A stretch of 64,000 nt of DNA from Nageia nagi. Taxonomy: Eukaryota; Pinophyta. Each line of letters begins with the position of its first letter. The first letter of the stretch is position 1. The translations under genes were made by a program, and so were the position numbers. The stretch covers positions 36,394,001 to 36,458,000 of the forward strand of contig JBITNC010000002.1 in NCBI GenBank assembly GCA_050084985.1, read 5' to 3'. The notes under the pieces were generated by a model. That model worked only from the letters and a program-made list of their open reading frames with translations. It had not been told where the DNA came from and searched no databases. This document shows, piece by piece, positions 36,875 to 45,900 of the stretch.

Positions 36875-37590
36875 CTCGCACGACCTTCTACCGTCCACAT
36901 ATGCAATGATCGCAGGTAATGCACAAAATGCATACGTTGAAAGGCACACGAGTTGTTTGACGTGATGCATGGTGCAGATAGACTTTCATGGCTGCCATGA
37001 TTGCAAGATATGCACAAAATGATGAATGTGGCATGAGAAGTGGCTACGTCCATTCTTGCGTCAGGCTTCTCCCTACTTGCATGGCTACGTCCATTTTTTT
37101 TGCGAAACCTCTGAAAAGAATAAACATAGCTTCTTTGCATCTACTCCTCCCACCTGTGGTTGGCATCTCCCTCTGGGCATGACCTCTCCTCCACTTCTCC
37201 ACCCTAGTGTCCACTCGAATGGCTCGACCTGGCCTTGGTGGTTAGCACGACCTCAACTCCTCGCCACTCACCTCATAATGGATCTCCTAGGCCATTGTCC
37301 TCCTCCACTATCTTAAGTAGACCATGCGAGCTCCCCGAACTACCATCTTATGGCCAACAATAGTCGACCTCTAGGTGGTCAACCACCGTTTGGCCACCTC
37401 ATGCGACCTCCATCGCCTTACGTGGCCTCCTCCTCCTCCAATCCCCAACCAAATGCGTCTACTCTCCTCGTCGACTTTGGCCCCTGCCACCCCTACCCAG
37501 CCTCTCAACCTCCACGAGGCTTACACATGGCCCTTCAAATGTTTTTTCAACTATAGTTGTTGAGCCTTAATTATTTTTACCAACTATGCA
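36875..37590 (+). other. GC-rich cassette of unknown origin in copia-A(+) leader
   Basis: Abruptly higher GC than either side, with many CTCC and CCTC words. Open frames of 96 (37026-37316), 68 (37350-37556) and 64 codons (36988-37182) on the plus strand and 131 codons (37140-36745) on the minus strand. All are Pro/Ser/His-rich or basic without a domain I recognise. It sits where copia-A(-) has its transketolase cassette. The sharp composition change and missing counterpart suggest captured host DNA, but the source is unknown. Confidence 0.6.
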
Positions 37591-38759
37591 GGGATTTGAT
37601 TTTTTTTTGCCTTGGTCAAAATTAAACATTTAAGGGCTTTTCCCTAAGTCTTTTTTAAGTAAACAAAGGACCTTTTTACTTACAATGCATACTTCAAAGC
37701 CCAATTATAGCATCTAAGTTTTTTAGGGATAACACGTTACTTAAAAAAAAAGGGAGGAACCATACTTAAACAAAAATTTTAGCATCCAAGTTTTAGAACT
37801 TTAAGTAAAAAAGGGGGGAATGTGTATAATTTTTTTTACTTAAATCTTTATCTAGATGGATCTTGCATGCTAAAATTAAAAATGCATGCTTCTTAACCTT
37901 GTTAGGAATAAAGCATGCTTAGTACTTCAAATTTTAAGTTAAATAATGCATGATGCATGTTTATTACTTAATTTTAAGTCATGAAATAATGCATGTTTAA
38001 GTTATGGATTAATGCTAAGTAGGACTTAGCCCTTTAAAAAAAAAAAAACTTGAGCAAAAGTATGCAAAATGTAAAAAGTCCTTTAGGGGTTAGTACAAAA
38101 CCCATTGGACTCTTAAGGTTTCAAGTTTCGTGTGGATGAAGTATTTTTACTTTACTCTATATTTTTGCACAATTGCTTTATACTTGCAATACGCAAAATA
38201 TTGAAAGTAACCCCTAAAATGAACACATTCGCACGTATTTTTCTACAACATGACTTGTTTGGGGAGCCACGAGGTGAGGATAGGGTAGACTAGAGCCTTT
38301 TTAGTCCGAAGACCCAAGTGGTGATAAGTCCATCTTAATTGCCCCTAAGACCTCTGTTGGATTGGACATATGTGTGTAGTGATACCACATGTCTGCACAT
38401 CCATTTAGGGATTATCCTGATAACCTAGGAGGAAAACTAAAAATCTTAATCAAGATAATTAAAATGGCCAGTCCAAGATATGTTAGATCCTTGGAAAATA
38501 GTTAGTACTTCTCCTTGTGAGAGTATATTACTGACCAAGGTGAACTGGTTGAGGACTGGTAGTACCTGGGCTCCACCTTACGGGCATCCAGGTGAAGGCC
38601 TAATTCTATACAAGAAAACAACCTCAACTTTATTCTTCTATGGATCGTGGTTTATAAGTTTGCAGATGTGGGACATATTTGCTTATTAGATGTTTTATAT
38701 GTATAGATGGAAAATTGTAAAAATTTGCATTCTTATTGCATATTTACTTTTTTGTAGCA

Positions 38760-39740
38760 ATGGTTGAAACCTTCATACCCAAGCATATACTCGACAGTTC
38801 CAACTTTGGAATATGAGAACCTCATATGAAAGCTGAGTTACAAGCAAGGAAGCTATGGCAGATAGTTAATGAAGACTTGGTCGCTCCTACCGATGAGAAG
38901 GCTCTTGAAGTATACAACTCAAAGAATGAGTTAGCAACTTCAATGATTTATTGTGCAGTTTTAGATGATGTCCTTCTCATGATCTATTCTTCAACATCAG
39001 CAAAGGAAGCTTGGGATAGGCTAAAGAAAATTTACCTTGGGTCAAAATTTTCAAGGAGATTCACCATTTTACAAAAGCTGCTGCAATATCGTCAAGGTGA
39101 AGATGAAAGTGCCTCTATCTACTTGAATAAAATCATTGACCTCAGGACACAACTGGTTGGTTATGGGTGCAACTGGATCAATGATGAGTTCATGGTCTTC
39201 ATCATTCTTCAAAGCCTTTCTACAAAGTTCAGTAACTTTGTCATGGTTATGGAAACAAGGCTCAATGATGAAAAAGATGTCATCTCTCTTGATAACCTTT
39301 CTAGACTCCTTCTGAAGCATGAGGAAACTTTGAATAAGAAAATGTTGAACCTTTCTCCAAAGGACAATAACATTGCTCTAGGAGCAACCAAAACTCCTTT
39401 CAAGAAGAAGTTCAAACATTATAAATTCAAAGATAACAAGTCCTCATCTACCTTCAGGAAGTATGAGAAAAAGGGCAACAATAATGGCAACTTCAGGCAA
39501 AGGAATGACAAAGCTGGATCAAGCAATCCAACACCTCAGGAAAAGTTTGATAGAAATTGTAACTTTTGTGGCATCTTTGGACACAAAGAGTATGATTGTC
39601 GTAAAAAGAGATTTGCTCAAAAAGGTAAGGGAAATGCAAATGTGAAAATTTTCAATAATAAAAAGAAGAACAAGCATACTGCTACTGTTGCCTACTACTC
39701 AATGACTCAAACTATTTCAAATGATTGGATTGATGATTAA
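38760..39740 (+). pseudogene. copia-A(+) Gag
   Basis: ATG at 38760 opens MVETFIPKHIL; a TGG-to-TGA change after NFGI interrupts it near 38814. The main open piece is 38826-39740 (304 codons): UBN2-type Gag (AKEAWDRLKKIYLGSKFSRR, GEDESASIYLNKIIDLRTQL), Lys/Asn-rich linker and an intact zinc knuckle CNFCGIFGHKEYDC (CX2CX4HX4C, 39561-39602). Gag packages element RNA. It ends in a frameshift at the protease start (DWIDD, stop, where DWIVDSG is expected). Confidence 0.9.
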
Positions 39741-40237
39741 GGATGCACTAATACATGTGTTATGAAAAGGATAAGTTTGAAAACTTTCATAAGTACAAGA
39801 AGGATGTAGTTGTGATAGGTGATTATACAGTCCTTGATGTTCAAGGAATAAGGAGTGTGAAGATTCATGGAAAGACTCTTGATAATGTCTTTTACGTGCC
39901 CAAACTAAGGATGAATCTTATCTCCATAATTCAGATTACAAGGAAAGGATACTCATTTGAGTTTACCTCACACTCTTGGTGTGTTAAGAAAGGACTTGCC
40001 ACCTTCATGAAAGGATCAATAAAGGATGACCTTTATATTGTGGATCAAGTTCCTTCAAAAATATGTCTTGCTACCAATGTTTGTTCAAAGGGTAATCTTT
40101 GGCATCAACGATTAGGGCACCTTAACCATAAGAGTATTCAAGATATGAAAACTCAAGAACTTGTGGAAGGTCTACCTAATATTTCACCCACAATTGGTCT
40201 TTGTGAAAGGTGCATTCTAGGAAAGATGAATAGGTAA
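39741..40237 (+). pseudogene. copia-A(+) protease remnant and GAG-pre-integrase domain
   Basis: Open frame 39755-40237 (160 codons): the protease C-terminal part (VLDVQGIRSVKIHGKTLDNV, FYVPKLRMNLIS), then GAG-pre-integrase (LWHQRLGHLNHKSIQDM and CERCILGKMNR with zinc-binding His/Cys). The protease active site upstream is lost to a frameshift. It ends at TAA 40235-40237, the stop shared with copia-A(-). Confidence 0.88.
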
Positions 40238-41180
40238 AAGTTTGAAAAAGATAAGGCAACTTGAGCTACTCATCCTCTTCAGCTTGTGCATTCCAATTTG
40301 ATGGGTCCATTTCAGACTAGTCTCTAGGGGGAGCTTCTTATATTCTGACCTTCATTGATGACTTCAGTAGGATGACATTTGGTTATCTACTTGAGCACAA
40401 GGATCAAACTTTTGATAGGTTTAAATACTTCAAGGCACTTGTTGAAAATCAAACTGATTTTAAGATCAAGATGCTGAGATCTGATAATGGGGGTGAGTAT
40501 AATAGCAATGAGTTTAATGACTATTGTGTTAAACATGGGATCAAGCGGTAATTTACAATCCCTTACACCCCTCAGCAAAATGGAGTTGCTGAAAGGAAGA
40601 ATCGAACCATTATGGAAATGGCAAGGTGCATGTTGGGTAACCTTCCTAGTTTCTTATGGGGAGAAGCTGTTCACATTGCTATTCACACCCTAAAATAGGT
40701 GTCCTACTAAAGCAGTTGAAGGTAAAACTCCGTATGAAGCATGGGCAGGAAAGAAACCTAACCTCTCATACTTTAGGGTCTTTGGTTGTGATGCATTTGC
40801 CTTCATTACCTCAGAGAAAAGGAAGAAGTTGGATAAAAGATCAGAAAAATGCATCTTTGTGGGGTATGATAATCAGCATAGAGGTTACAGGCTCTACTCC
40901 TCATCCCATAAAATAGTCTTTATTTCTAGGGATGTCAAGTTCAATGAACTTCCTGAGGATACGATTTCTCATGCTGAGGTGTCTGATTCAGATGATTCTT
41001 CACCTACACCTAACTGGTTGGATGATCATGTAGGGAAGTCACCACAAGAGCAAAATTCTCTAGCTCAGAGAATTACAAGGAGTATGACCTTGAATAACTC
41101 TTTATTTGCCAAAATTGATAATATGAATGAGCCATCAACCTTCAAGGAAGCTTCCAAGCAAGAGTGTTGGATGGAAGCTA
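40238..41180 (+). pseudogene. copia-A(+) integrase and linker to RT
   Basis: Integrase core in shifting frames: HPLQLVHSNLMGPFQT (40270-40317; the first catalytic D, usually HSDLMG, is mutated to N), FIDDFSRMTFGY (40352-40387), MLRSDNGGEYNSNEF (40470-40514), PQQNGVAERKNRTIMEM (40570-40620, intact DD35E-type glutamate region). Then the linker in 40829-41254 (GYDNQHRGYRLYSSSHKIVF; QRITRSMTLN). At least two stops (near 40263 and 40547) and two frameshifts. Confidence 0.88.
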
Positions 41181-41217
41181 TGAAAGTTGAGTATGAGGTG
41201 CTCATGAAAAATGAAAC

Positions 41218-42675
41218 TTGGGATTTGGTTCCTTTCCCAATGAGAAAAATATGATTGGAAATAAATGGATATACAAGGTCAAGTACAATTCTGATGGAAA
41301 AATTGAAAAATACAAAGCAAGGTTAGTGGCCAAAGGATTCGCTCAAAAATATGGTATTGATTATGAGGAAACCTTTGCTCCTATGGCCAAGATGCCTATT
41401 GTCAGAATAATCCTTGCTCTTTCTGCAGCTCAAGGATGGAAAACTTTTCAACTTGATGTCAAGAGTGCATTTCTCAATGGTGACTTGGATGTAGAAATCT
41501 ACATGAATCAACCAGAAGGATTTATTCCAGAAGGAAAAGAGTCTCTTGTGTGCAAGCTTAAGAAATCTTTGTATGGACTTAAGCAAGCACCTAGAGCATG
41601 GTACAAGAAAATTTCAGGATTCTTTACAGATATTGGTTTTTCCAAGTGCTTCTATGACTCAGATCTCTATGTACTCAATCAAGGAAAAGACGTGGTATTA
41701 ATTCTCCTTTATGTGGATGATCTTCTCATAACTAGAAATAATATTGAAATCATCCAAGAGTGCATCTCCAAACTGAAGGCAACATTTGAAATGACTGATC
41801 TAGGTCTATTGCATTACAATCTTGGGATGCAAGTATACCAACACAAAGATTGTACTTATCTTATTCAATCTAAGTATATATCAGACATCTTACAAAAGTT
41901 TGGAATGGAGGAGTGTAAATATGCTGCAATACCTATTTCTCCTGAAATCGTTGTATCTATGAGCTCAGATTCTCAGTTGGCTGATGCTACAGCTTATAGG
42001 CAATTGATAGCTAGTCTTCTATATCTGACTATCTCTCGACCTAATATTGCCTTTGCAGTGAATCTGATGGCACGATTCATGCAAAAACCACATGTTGAAC
42101 ACCTCAATGCTGTTAAGCAAATCTTGAGGTATGTGGCAGGGACAAAGGATCTTGCTCTTAAGTATTCCAAAGTGCCCTCGATTGTTCTCTCTGGGTTCTC
42201 AGATTCTGATTATGGGGGAGATAGAGATGATAGAAAATCAACCTCTACATATGTGTTCAGCATTGGTTCAGGTGCTATCTCTTGGGCTTCCAAGAAGCAA
42301 CCTACTGTAACTCTTTCTACCACCGAAGCTGAATATCGAGCCATGTCTGTTGCCGCCCAAGAAGCTATTTGGCTGAGGCATCTTCTGAATGAAATTGGGT
42401 ATAAGCAAAATGGCCCATCTCTTATATCTTCAGACAATCAATCGGCTATCTCTTTGGCTAAGAATCCTGTGTTCCATCAGAGAACCAAACATGTGGAAAT
42501 CCAAGCCCATTTTATCAGGGAGAAGGTTCTAGATGACATCATACACTTGGAGTATTGTCCATCTACTAAAAACTCTATTGATTTATTCACCAAGCCCCTT
42601 CCTGAAGCTCAGTTCAGTAAGCTTAGGGATTCTCTCGGGTTGGTGAAGTTGCCCTCAAAGGGGAGTGAAGTTTGA
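41218..42675 (+). CDS. copia-A(+) reverse transcriptase-RNase H, open frame
   Basis: 485 codons, open to the natural stop at 42673-42675. RT: GNKWIYKVKYNSDGKIEKYK, YEETFAPMAKMP, FQLDVKSAFLNGDLDVEIYM (first catalytic Asp), SLYGLKQAPRAWYKKISGFF, LILLYVDDLLI (catalytic YVDD) and DLGLLHYNLGMQVYQ. RNase H: SGFSDSDYGGDRDDRKSTST, SGAISWASKKQPTVTLSTTE, AEYRAMSVAAQEAIWLRHLL, DNQSAISLAKNPVFHQRTKH. RT and RNase H convert element RNA to double-stranded DNA in the particle. All catalytic motifs look intact. The first codons overlap the previous piece (one-base frameshift near 41240), so in a functional element this is the C-terminal part of one polyprotein, not a separate gene. Confidence 0.93.
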   Translation: MGFGSFPNEKNMIGNKWIYKVKYNSDGKIEKYKARLVAKGFAQKYGIDYEETFAPMAKMPIVRIILALSAAQGWKTFQLDVKSAFLNGDLDVEIYMNQPEGFIPEGKESLVCKLKKSLYGLKQAPRAWYKKISGFFTDIGFSKCFYDSDLYVLNQGKDVVLILLYVDDLLITRNNIEIIQECISKLKATFEMTDLGLLHYNLGMQVYQHKDCTYLIQSKYISDILQKFGMEECKYAAIPISPEIVVSMSSDSQLADATAYRQLIASLLYLTISRPNIAFAVNLMARFMQKPHVEHLNAVKQILRYVAGTKDLALKYSKVPSIVLSGFSDSDYGGDRDDRKSTSTYVFSIGSGAISWASKKQPTVTLSTTEAEYRAMSVAAQEAIWLRHLLNEIGYKQNGPSLISSDNQSAISLAKNPVFHQRTKHVEIQAHFIREKVLDDIIHLEYCPSTKNSIDLFTKPLPEAQFSKLRDSLGLVKLPSKGSEV

Positions 42676-42745
42676 ACTTTTGTTAGTGATGACAACTTCA
42701 CCTCTAAGAGGCCTTTTTTGATTGTACATTCTATACCTCCATGGT

Positions 42746-43106
42746 AAGTTTGCTCTGCGTGACAAACTTGTTGTACAATTGTTGTTATAGAGTGTTGATT
42801 ATTTTATACCTCCGTGGTAAGTTTGCTCTGCGTGACAAACTTGTTGTACATTTTATACCTCCGTGGTAAGTTTGCTCTGTGTGACAAACTTGTTGTACAT
42901 TTTTATACCTCCGTGGTAAGTTTGCTCTGCGTGACAAACTTATTGTACATTTTACACCTCCGTGGTAAGTTTGCTCTGCGTGACAAACTTGTTGTACAAT
43001 TTTTTGAGCATATAATTAATATACCTTTGTGGTAAGTTCGCTCTGCGTGAGGAACTTGTTGTGCATTCTATACCTCTTTGGTGAGTTTGCTCTGCGTGAG
43101 AAACTC
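42746..43106 (+). repeat. 3' UTR hairpin repeat array of copia-A(+), seven units
   Basis: Seven 24-nt inverted repeats at 42746-42769, 42819-42842, 42868-42891, 42918-42941, 42967-42990, 43034-43057 and 43083-43106, mostly spaced 49-50 bp. Five have stem AAGTTTG/CAAACTT around loop CTCTGCGTGA. The sixth has AAGTTC/GAACTT and the seventh GAGTTT/AAACTC. In both variants a change on one side is matched by the complementary change on the other. Confidence 0.9.
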
Positions 43107-43586
43107 GTACAATTTTTATGCTCTATTAATAATCAACACATGTCTATATACAACAGGTGACTATGAGTGATGGCTTGGCATCTCCGTGATGACTTATAGT
43201 GCACCATTAATCAGTTATTTATAAGATGGCATTATTTGATTCTCTTATTTGAATATATGATGCATCTAACTGATTTTGTTCATGAGTTGCTTGTAGCATG
43301 CAGAATCTTCTTCAGAAATGCAGGTTACTCACCTTGTGTAAGCAAGCTCATGGAGATTCACATGTCAGCTTAAAGTTGATCGACTACTATGTATAGTGAA
43401 ACCAGTGGTGGTTAATGATTGTATTGTAAACCATTTTGTCAAATGGTAATGTAGTGAGTCTCATACTAGTTCTCAAAAAGATTCTCAAATATGTAAATGT
43501 TCTCATCTCCACTTGTATCTCTATGGAGGAGAACTCTCTCTTACTCTCTCTCTTCTCTCTTCTATGCTCTATCCCAATATTGCATT
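43107..43586 (+). other. copia-A(+) 3' UTR, remainder
   Basis: About 480 bp with no ORF, between the hairpin array and the polypurine tract. Ends with CT-rich TCTCTTACTCTCTCTCTTCT near 43527-43563. The corresponding region of copia-A(-) is 22607-23083 and is clearly homologous. Confidence 0.7.
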
Positions 43587-43595
43587 AAGGGGGAG
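43587..43595 (+). promoter_or_regulatory. copia-A(+) polypurine tract
   Basis: AAGGGGGAG directly before the 3' LTR. It would prime plus-strand DNA synthesis. Confidence 0.88.
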
Positions 43596-44059
43596 TGTTA
43601 GAATTTGTAATGAAATATTATGAATATCTAAACTCCTTGTAAATTCAATTAATCACTTAAAGGATATGTAGATACCTTAAGGGATTAATTGAATTCTTTA
43701 TTATGTAGACTTTGACTTTACCATGTGGTTAGGTGGTAGGTTAAAGTTAGGTGATACATTTATTGTAACCCTAACCTTACCCTTGGGTTAAAGGGAGGTT
43801 AGGGAGGTGCTCTCAAGCTATAAATAGAGGGCCTCTCCTCTTGTAACATAACTAAGTTTTTGGAGTAAGATTACTCTACTAGTTGTGTAGGAGAGGAAGA
43901 GAATTGTTGTAAGAGGTGCATAGATTGAGAATTGAGAACTAGTTGTGGATGTACTCCCAAGGAGGGAGGAACCACATTATATGTGTGTTATCTTGTGTAT
44001 GATTGAGTTTCCTAGTCTTGGACCTTGAGGATTAGTTTAGATCTAGCCTTAATCCTTCA
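43596..44059 (+). repeat. copia-A(+) 3' LTR
   Basis: 464 bp, same length as the 5' LTR, about 6 substitutions and no indel seen. TATAAATA at 43819-43826. Followed by CTATC target duplication at 44060-44064. Confidence 0.95.
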
Positions 44060-44164
44060 CTATCTTCTAAATTTAGTAGTGTATTTTTGAATAGATTGCC
44101 CTTTTTATCGCCTAAAAAATTGTCATTTCGATCGGTGTTTCTTGTTATACCTCAAGGGATAGAA

Positions 44165-44389
44165 TTACTCCTTCGACAATTGCTTTAAATCTTCCCAATA
44201 TGAAACATCTAGTAGGTTCTCATGTTTGAGTGATTCATTATGAGCTTCCCACCATATCAAGGCATGTCCACTCAATTTCAACCTTGCAAATGAGAGTTTT
44301 GTAGATTTCTCCACAACCCCTTGCACTTGGAAACTAGAATTGTATGCCAACAAGAAAACAAGAACAAAAATAACATTCAAGCATACATG
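44165..44389 (-). pseudogene. gypsy-H Gag fragment
   Basis: 71 open codons on the minus strand (44380-44165) containing KLSFARLKLSGHALIWWEAH and YWEDLKQLSKE, the conserved core of the Ty3/gypsy Gag domain (FARLKLxGxALxWW). It runs into 44164-44065 and, across copia-A(+), into 35631. The upstream Gag sequence appears to be missing or very decayed, because LTR-like sequence begins only a few bases upstream. Confidence 0.85.
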
Positions 44390-45301
44390 AAGTTGACACA
44401 GGTTTGTTAAAGATATTCCTATTAGTATGAGAGTATGTCTCTTATAGTAGCCACCATCAAGCCTACCATTTTATTATGTAGAAGTTTTACAACATAATTT
44501 TTCACTGTGTCCTCAACACAAGATTGAATACATGATTATGCAAATAACTACAATAGTGATGAACAGGTCTGCAACAGGTTTTGCTTCATTTTCCAGCTTC
44601 CTTCTTTGCTCTCCTAGTTCCTCTTCAAATGAAGTCTCAACAAGGATGTGTAGGTAGAAATCAACATCCCTAGAACAATTGCATGGCTTTCCAACTTCCT
44701 AGTAGATTCAAAATGACCCAAGACACTTCACCTTCTTCATGAACACGTCCTATTTTTCTAGTGTTGATATTGGCATGTTAGGTGTATACCCAAGTGAAAT
44801 GTTGGGTGTCACATCAACCGTTGGGTGAATGGTTTGGTCTTCATCAATGTTAACACTAGTCTTCCTTTGCAATATTTTGGTTTCCAACCAAAAAATCAAC
44901 ATGTTGACATGTCGAGAAGGTTAAATTTAAAATCACACATCCTAACTCCTCATAAACACTAGTACAGGCATTGATGTCAGCGTAGGTGCTATTGTCAACA
45001 TTGGTGCTGATAATTTTGACAGTTCTGTGGAAAACACCTTGGATAGTGATCAAATATTTGACAAAGGTAGGCATGCATATATCAGTTGGAAAGGTATATT
45101 CGAGCACTATCCAATGAAAAAAGAATCAACTCAATTGGACAACTTTATCAAAAGTTATGCCTTAGATATTTTTTTATCAAAAATGAAGTAATTTTCAAAG
45201 TCAAAACCTATATAAAACTAGATTTCAATTTAAACAATGGATCAAGCTCATAAGTGAAAATCTTTGGCCAAATTAACACTTAAGGAAAGATCTCAAAATC
45301 A
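44390..45301 (-). repeat. gypsy-H 5' LTR-like repeat (right copy)
   Basis: Diverged direct copy of 300-1294. Shared blocks include GGAAAACACCTTGGATAGTG (45027-45046), GGTAGGCATGCAT and AAACAATGGATCAAGCTCAT (45232-45251), ending AAGATCTCAAAATCA at 45301 where similarity stops. No primer binding site was found at its left end, and weak similarity runs into the gag side. The repeat may therefore be LTR plus leader. Confidence 0.65.
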
Positions 45302-45900
45302 TCCATTCATCATGAGCAGGGTCTCTCCTAATTCACCACCTTGGGGATGTTAGCAATCACATTTTTGCTCCTAACATGGCTTACACTCTAGACCTATGAA
45401 TCTACCTGAGAAAAGGCATTGGTTACAACCACCTCTCAGTCAAAAGATCCCCAACACTTGTAGAGGGATCCCCTCTTATCATACCTCTGGTTGGAATGTA
45501 GGCATCCTACAGTTTTTGAACCAATAGTTGGATAGGATGATACTCCCATCGCTCCGATGAGTGCTCAGGAATCACCACAAGGAGAAAATTAATACCTCTA
45601 ATGGTAAGGGTTGTAATGTCCAAGGTCCTCTAGCAGGTGGCATTACAATCACATAGTGGAGAATTTCTAGCTCATTCCCCCAAATCGCAATGATGTGGAC
45701 TAATTATTGTTAGTTATTATGCTTTTGTTTTGGTGTGTGGTTCTAGTGGCCAAAATTTTGTTTTGATTAATGTTGTTGTGACATTACCTAACCAACTTAC
45801 CTCGGTTAGTATACCTTTTTGGGATGTGTAATCCCAGTCGCCCTTTTTGTTTGGAACTTCTTTATTATTAATATATTTGGCCTTTCATCCTAAAAAGTGT
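45302..45900 (+). mobile_element. Possible LINE 3' end fragment
   Basis: No long ORF. The last 100 bases (GTAATCCCAGTCGCCC at 45828-45843, then TTCTTTATTATTAATATATT and TGGCCTTTCATCCTAAAAAG) have the form of plant L1-type 3' ends (T-rich tail region, TTTGGCC, CATCC, short A-rich end). Translation of 45302-45700 gives scattered peptides only. Weak call from general resemblance. Confidence 0.35.

Larger units (their letters stand above)
36096..38759 (+). other. copia-A(+) long leader
   Basis: 2.66 kb without a conserved ORF. Near the LTR four copies of a 21-bp word (TTGGTGTGGAAGCTCTTCTT) lie at about 36110-36190. The stretches 36096-36875 and 37690-38759 match the copia-A(-) leader. The tract 36875-37590 does not and is described separately. 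Confidence 0.8.
35632..44059 (+). mobile_element. Ty1/copia element copia-A(+), youngest insertion
   Basis: 8,428 bp. LTRs of 464 bp each (35632-36095, 43596-44059) differ at about 6 positions (98.7% identical by eye). Perfect target duplication CTATC at 35627-35631 and 44060-44064. Primer binding site at 36098-36109, polypurine tract at 43587-43595. Coding 38760-42675 in copia order with an intact RT-RNase H frame of 485 codons but several lesions upstream. The leader is 2.66 kb and holds a GC-rich tract unlike that of copia-A(-). It lies in gypsy-H gag in the opposite orientation. Confidence 0.96.
300..45301 (-). mobile_element. Host Ty3/gypsy element (gypsy-H), broken up by nested insertions
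   Basis: On the minus strand the order is LTR-like repeat (44390-45301), gag (44165-44380, then 35379-34742), protease, reverse transcriptase and RNase H (34741-32913), integrase (2582-1330), LTR-like repeat (1294-300). This is the normal gypsy order with integrase last. Two later elements interrupt it: a Tat-like element at 2583-32912 and a copia at 35632-44059. Removing both, with one copy of each 5-bp target duplication, restores a continuous though stop-ridden reading. Without insertions it is only about 6 kb. Most frames are broken, so it is a dead element. Exact LTR ends and its own target duplication are not resolved. Confidence 0.85.

Noticed and set aside
36745-37140. 131-codon minus-strand ORF in the copia-A(+) leader as a gene
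   Set aside because: Crosses from AT-rich leader into the GC-rich tract, no domain or codon pattern, no counterpart in the sister copy.
39069-39415. Minus-strand ORFs opposite copia-A(+) gag
   Set aside because: Shadows of the gag reading frame.
42746-43106. Regular repeats of about 24 nt with similar spacers, CRISPR-like at first sight
   Set aside because: Spacers are near-identical, the array lies in a retrotransposon 3' UTR, and this is a plant nuclear sequence. It is a tandem repeat.
35632-44059. copia-A(+) as an autonomous, active element
   Set aside because: LTRs and RT-RNase H look good, but gag has a stop, protease a frameshift, and integrase several stops plus a changed catalytic Asp.
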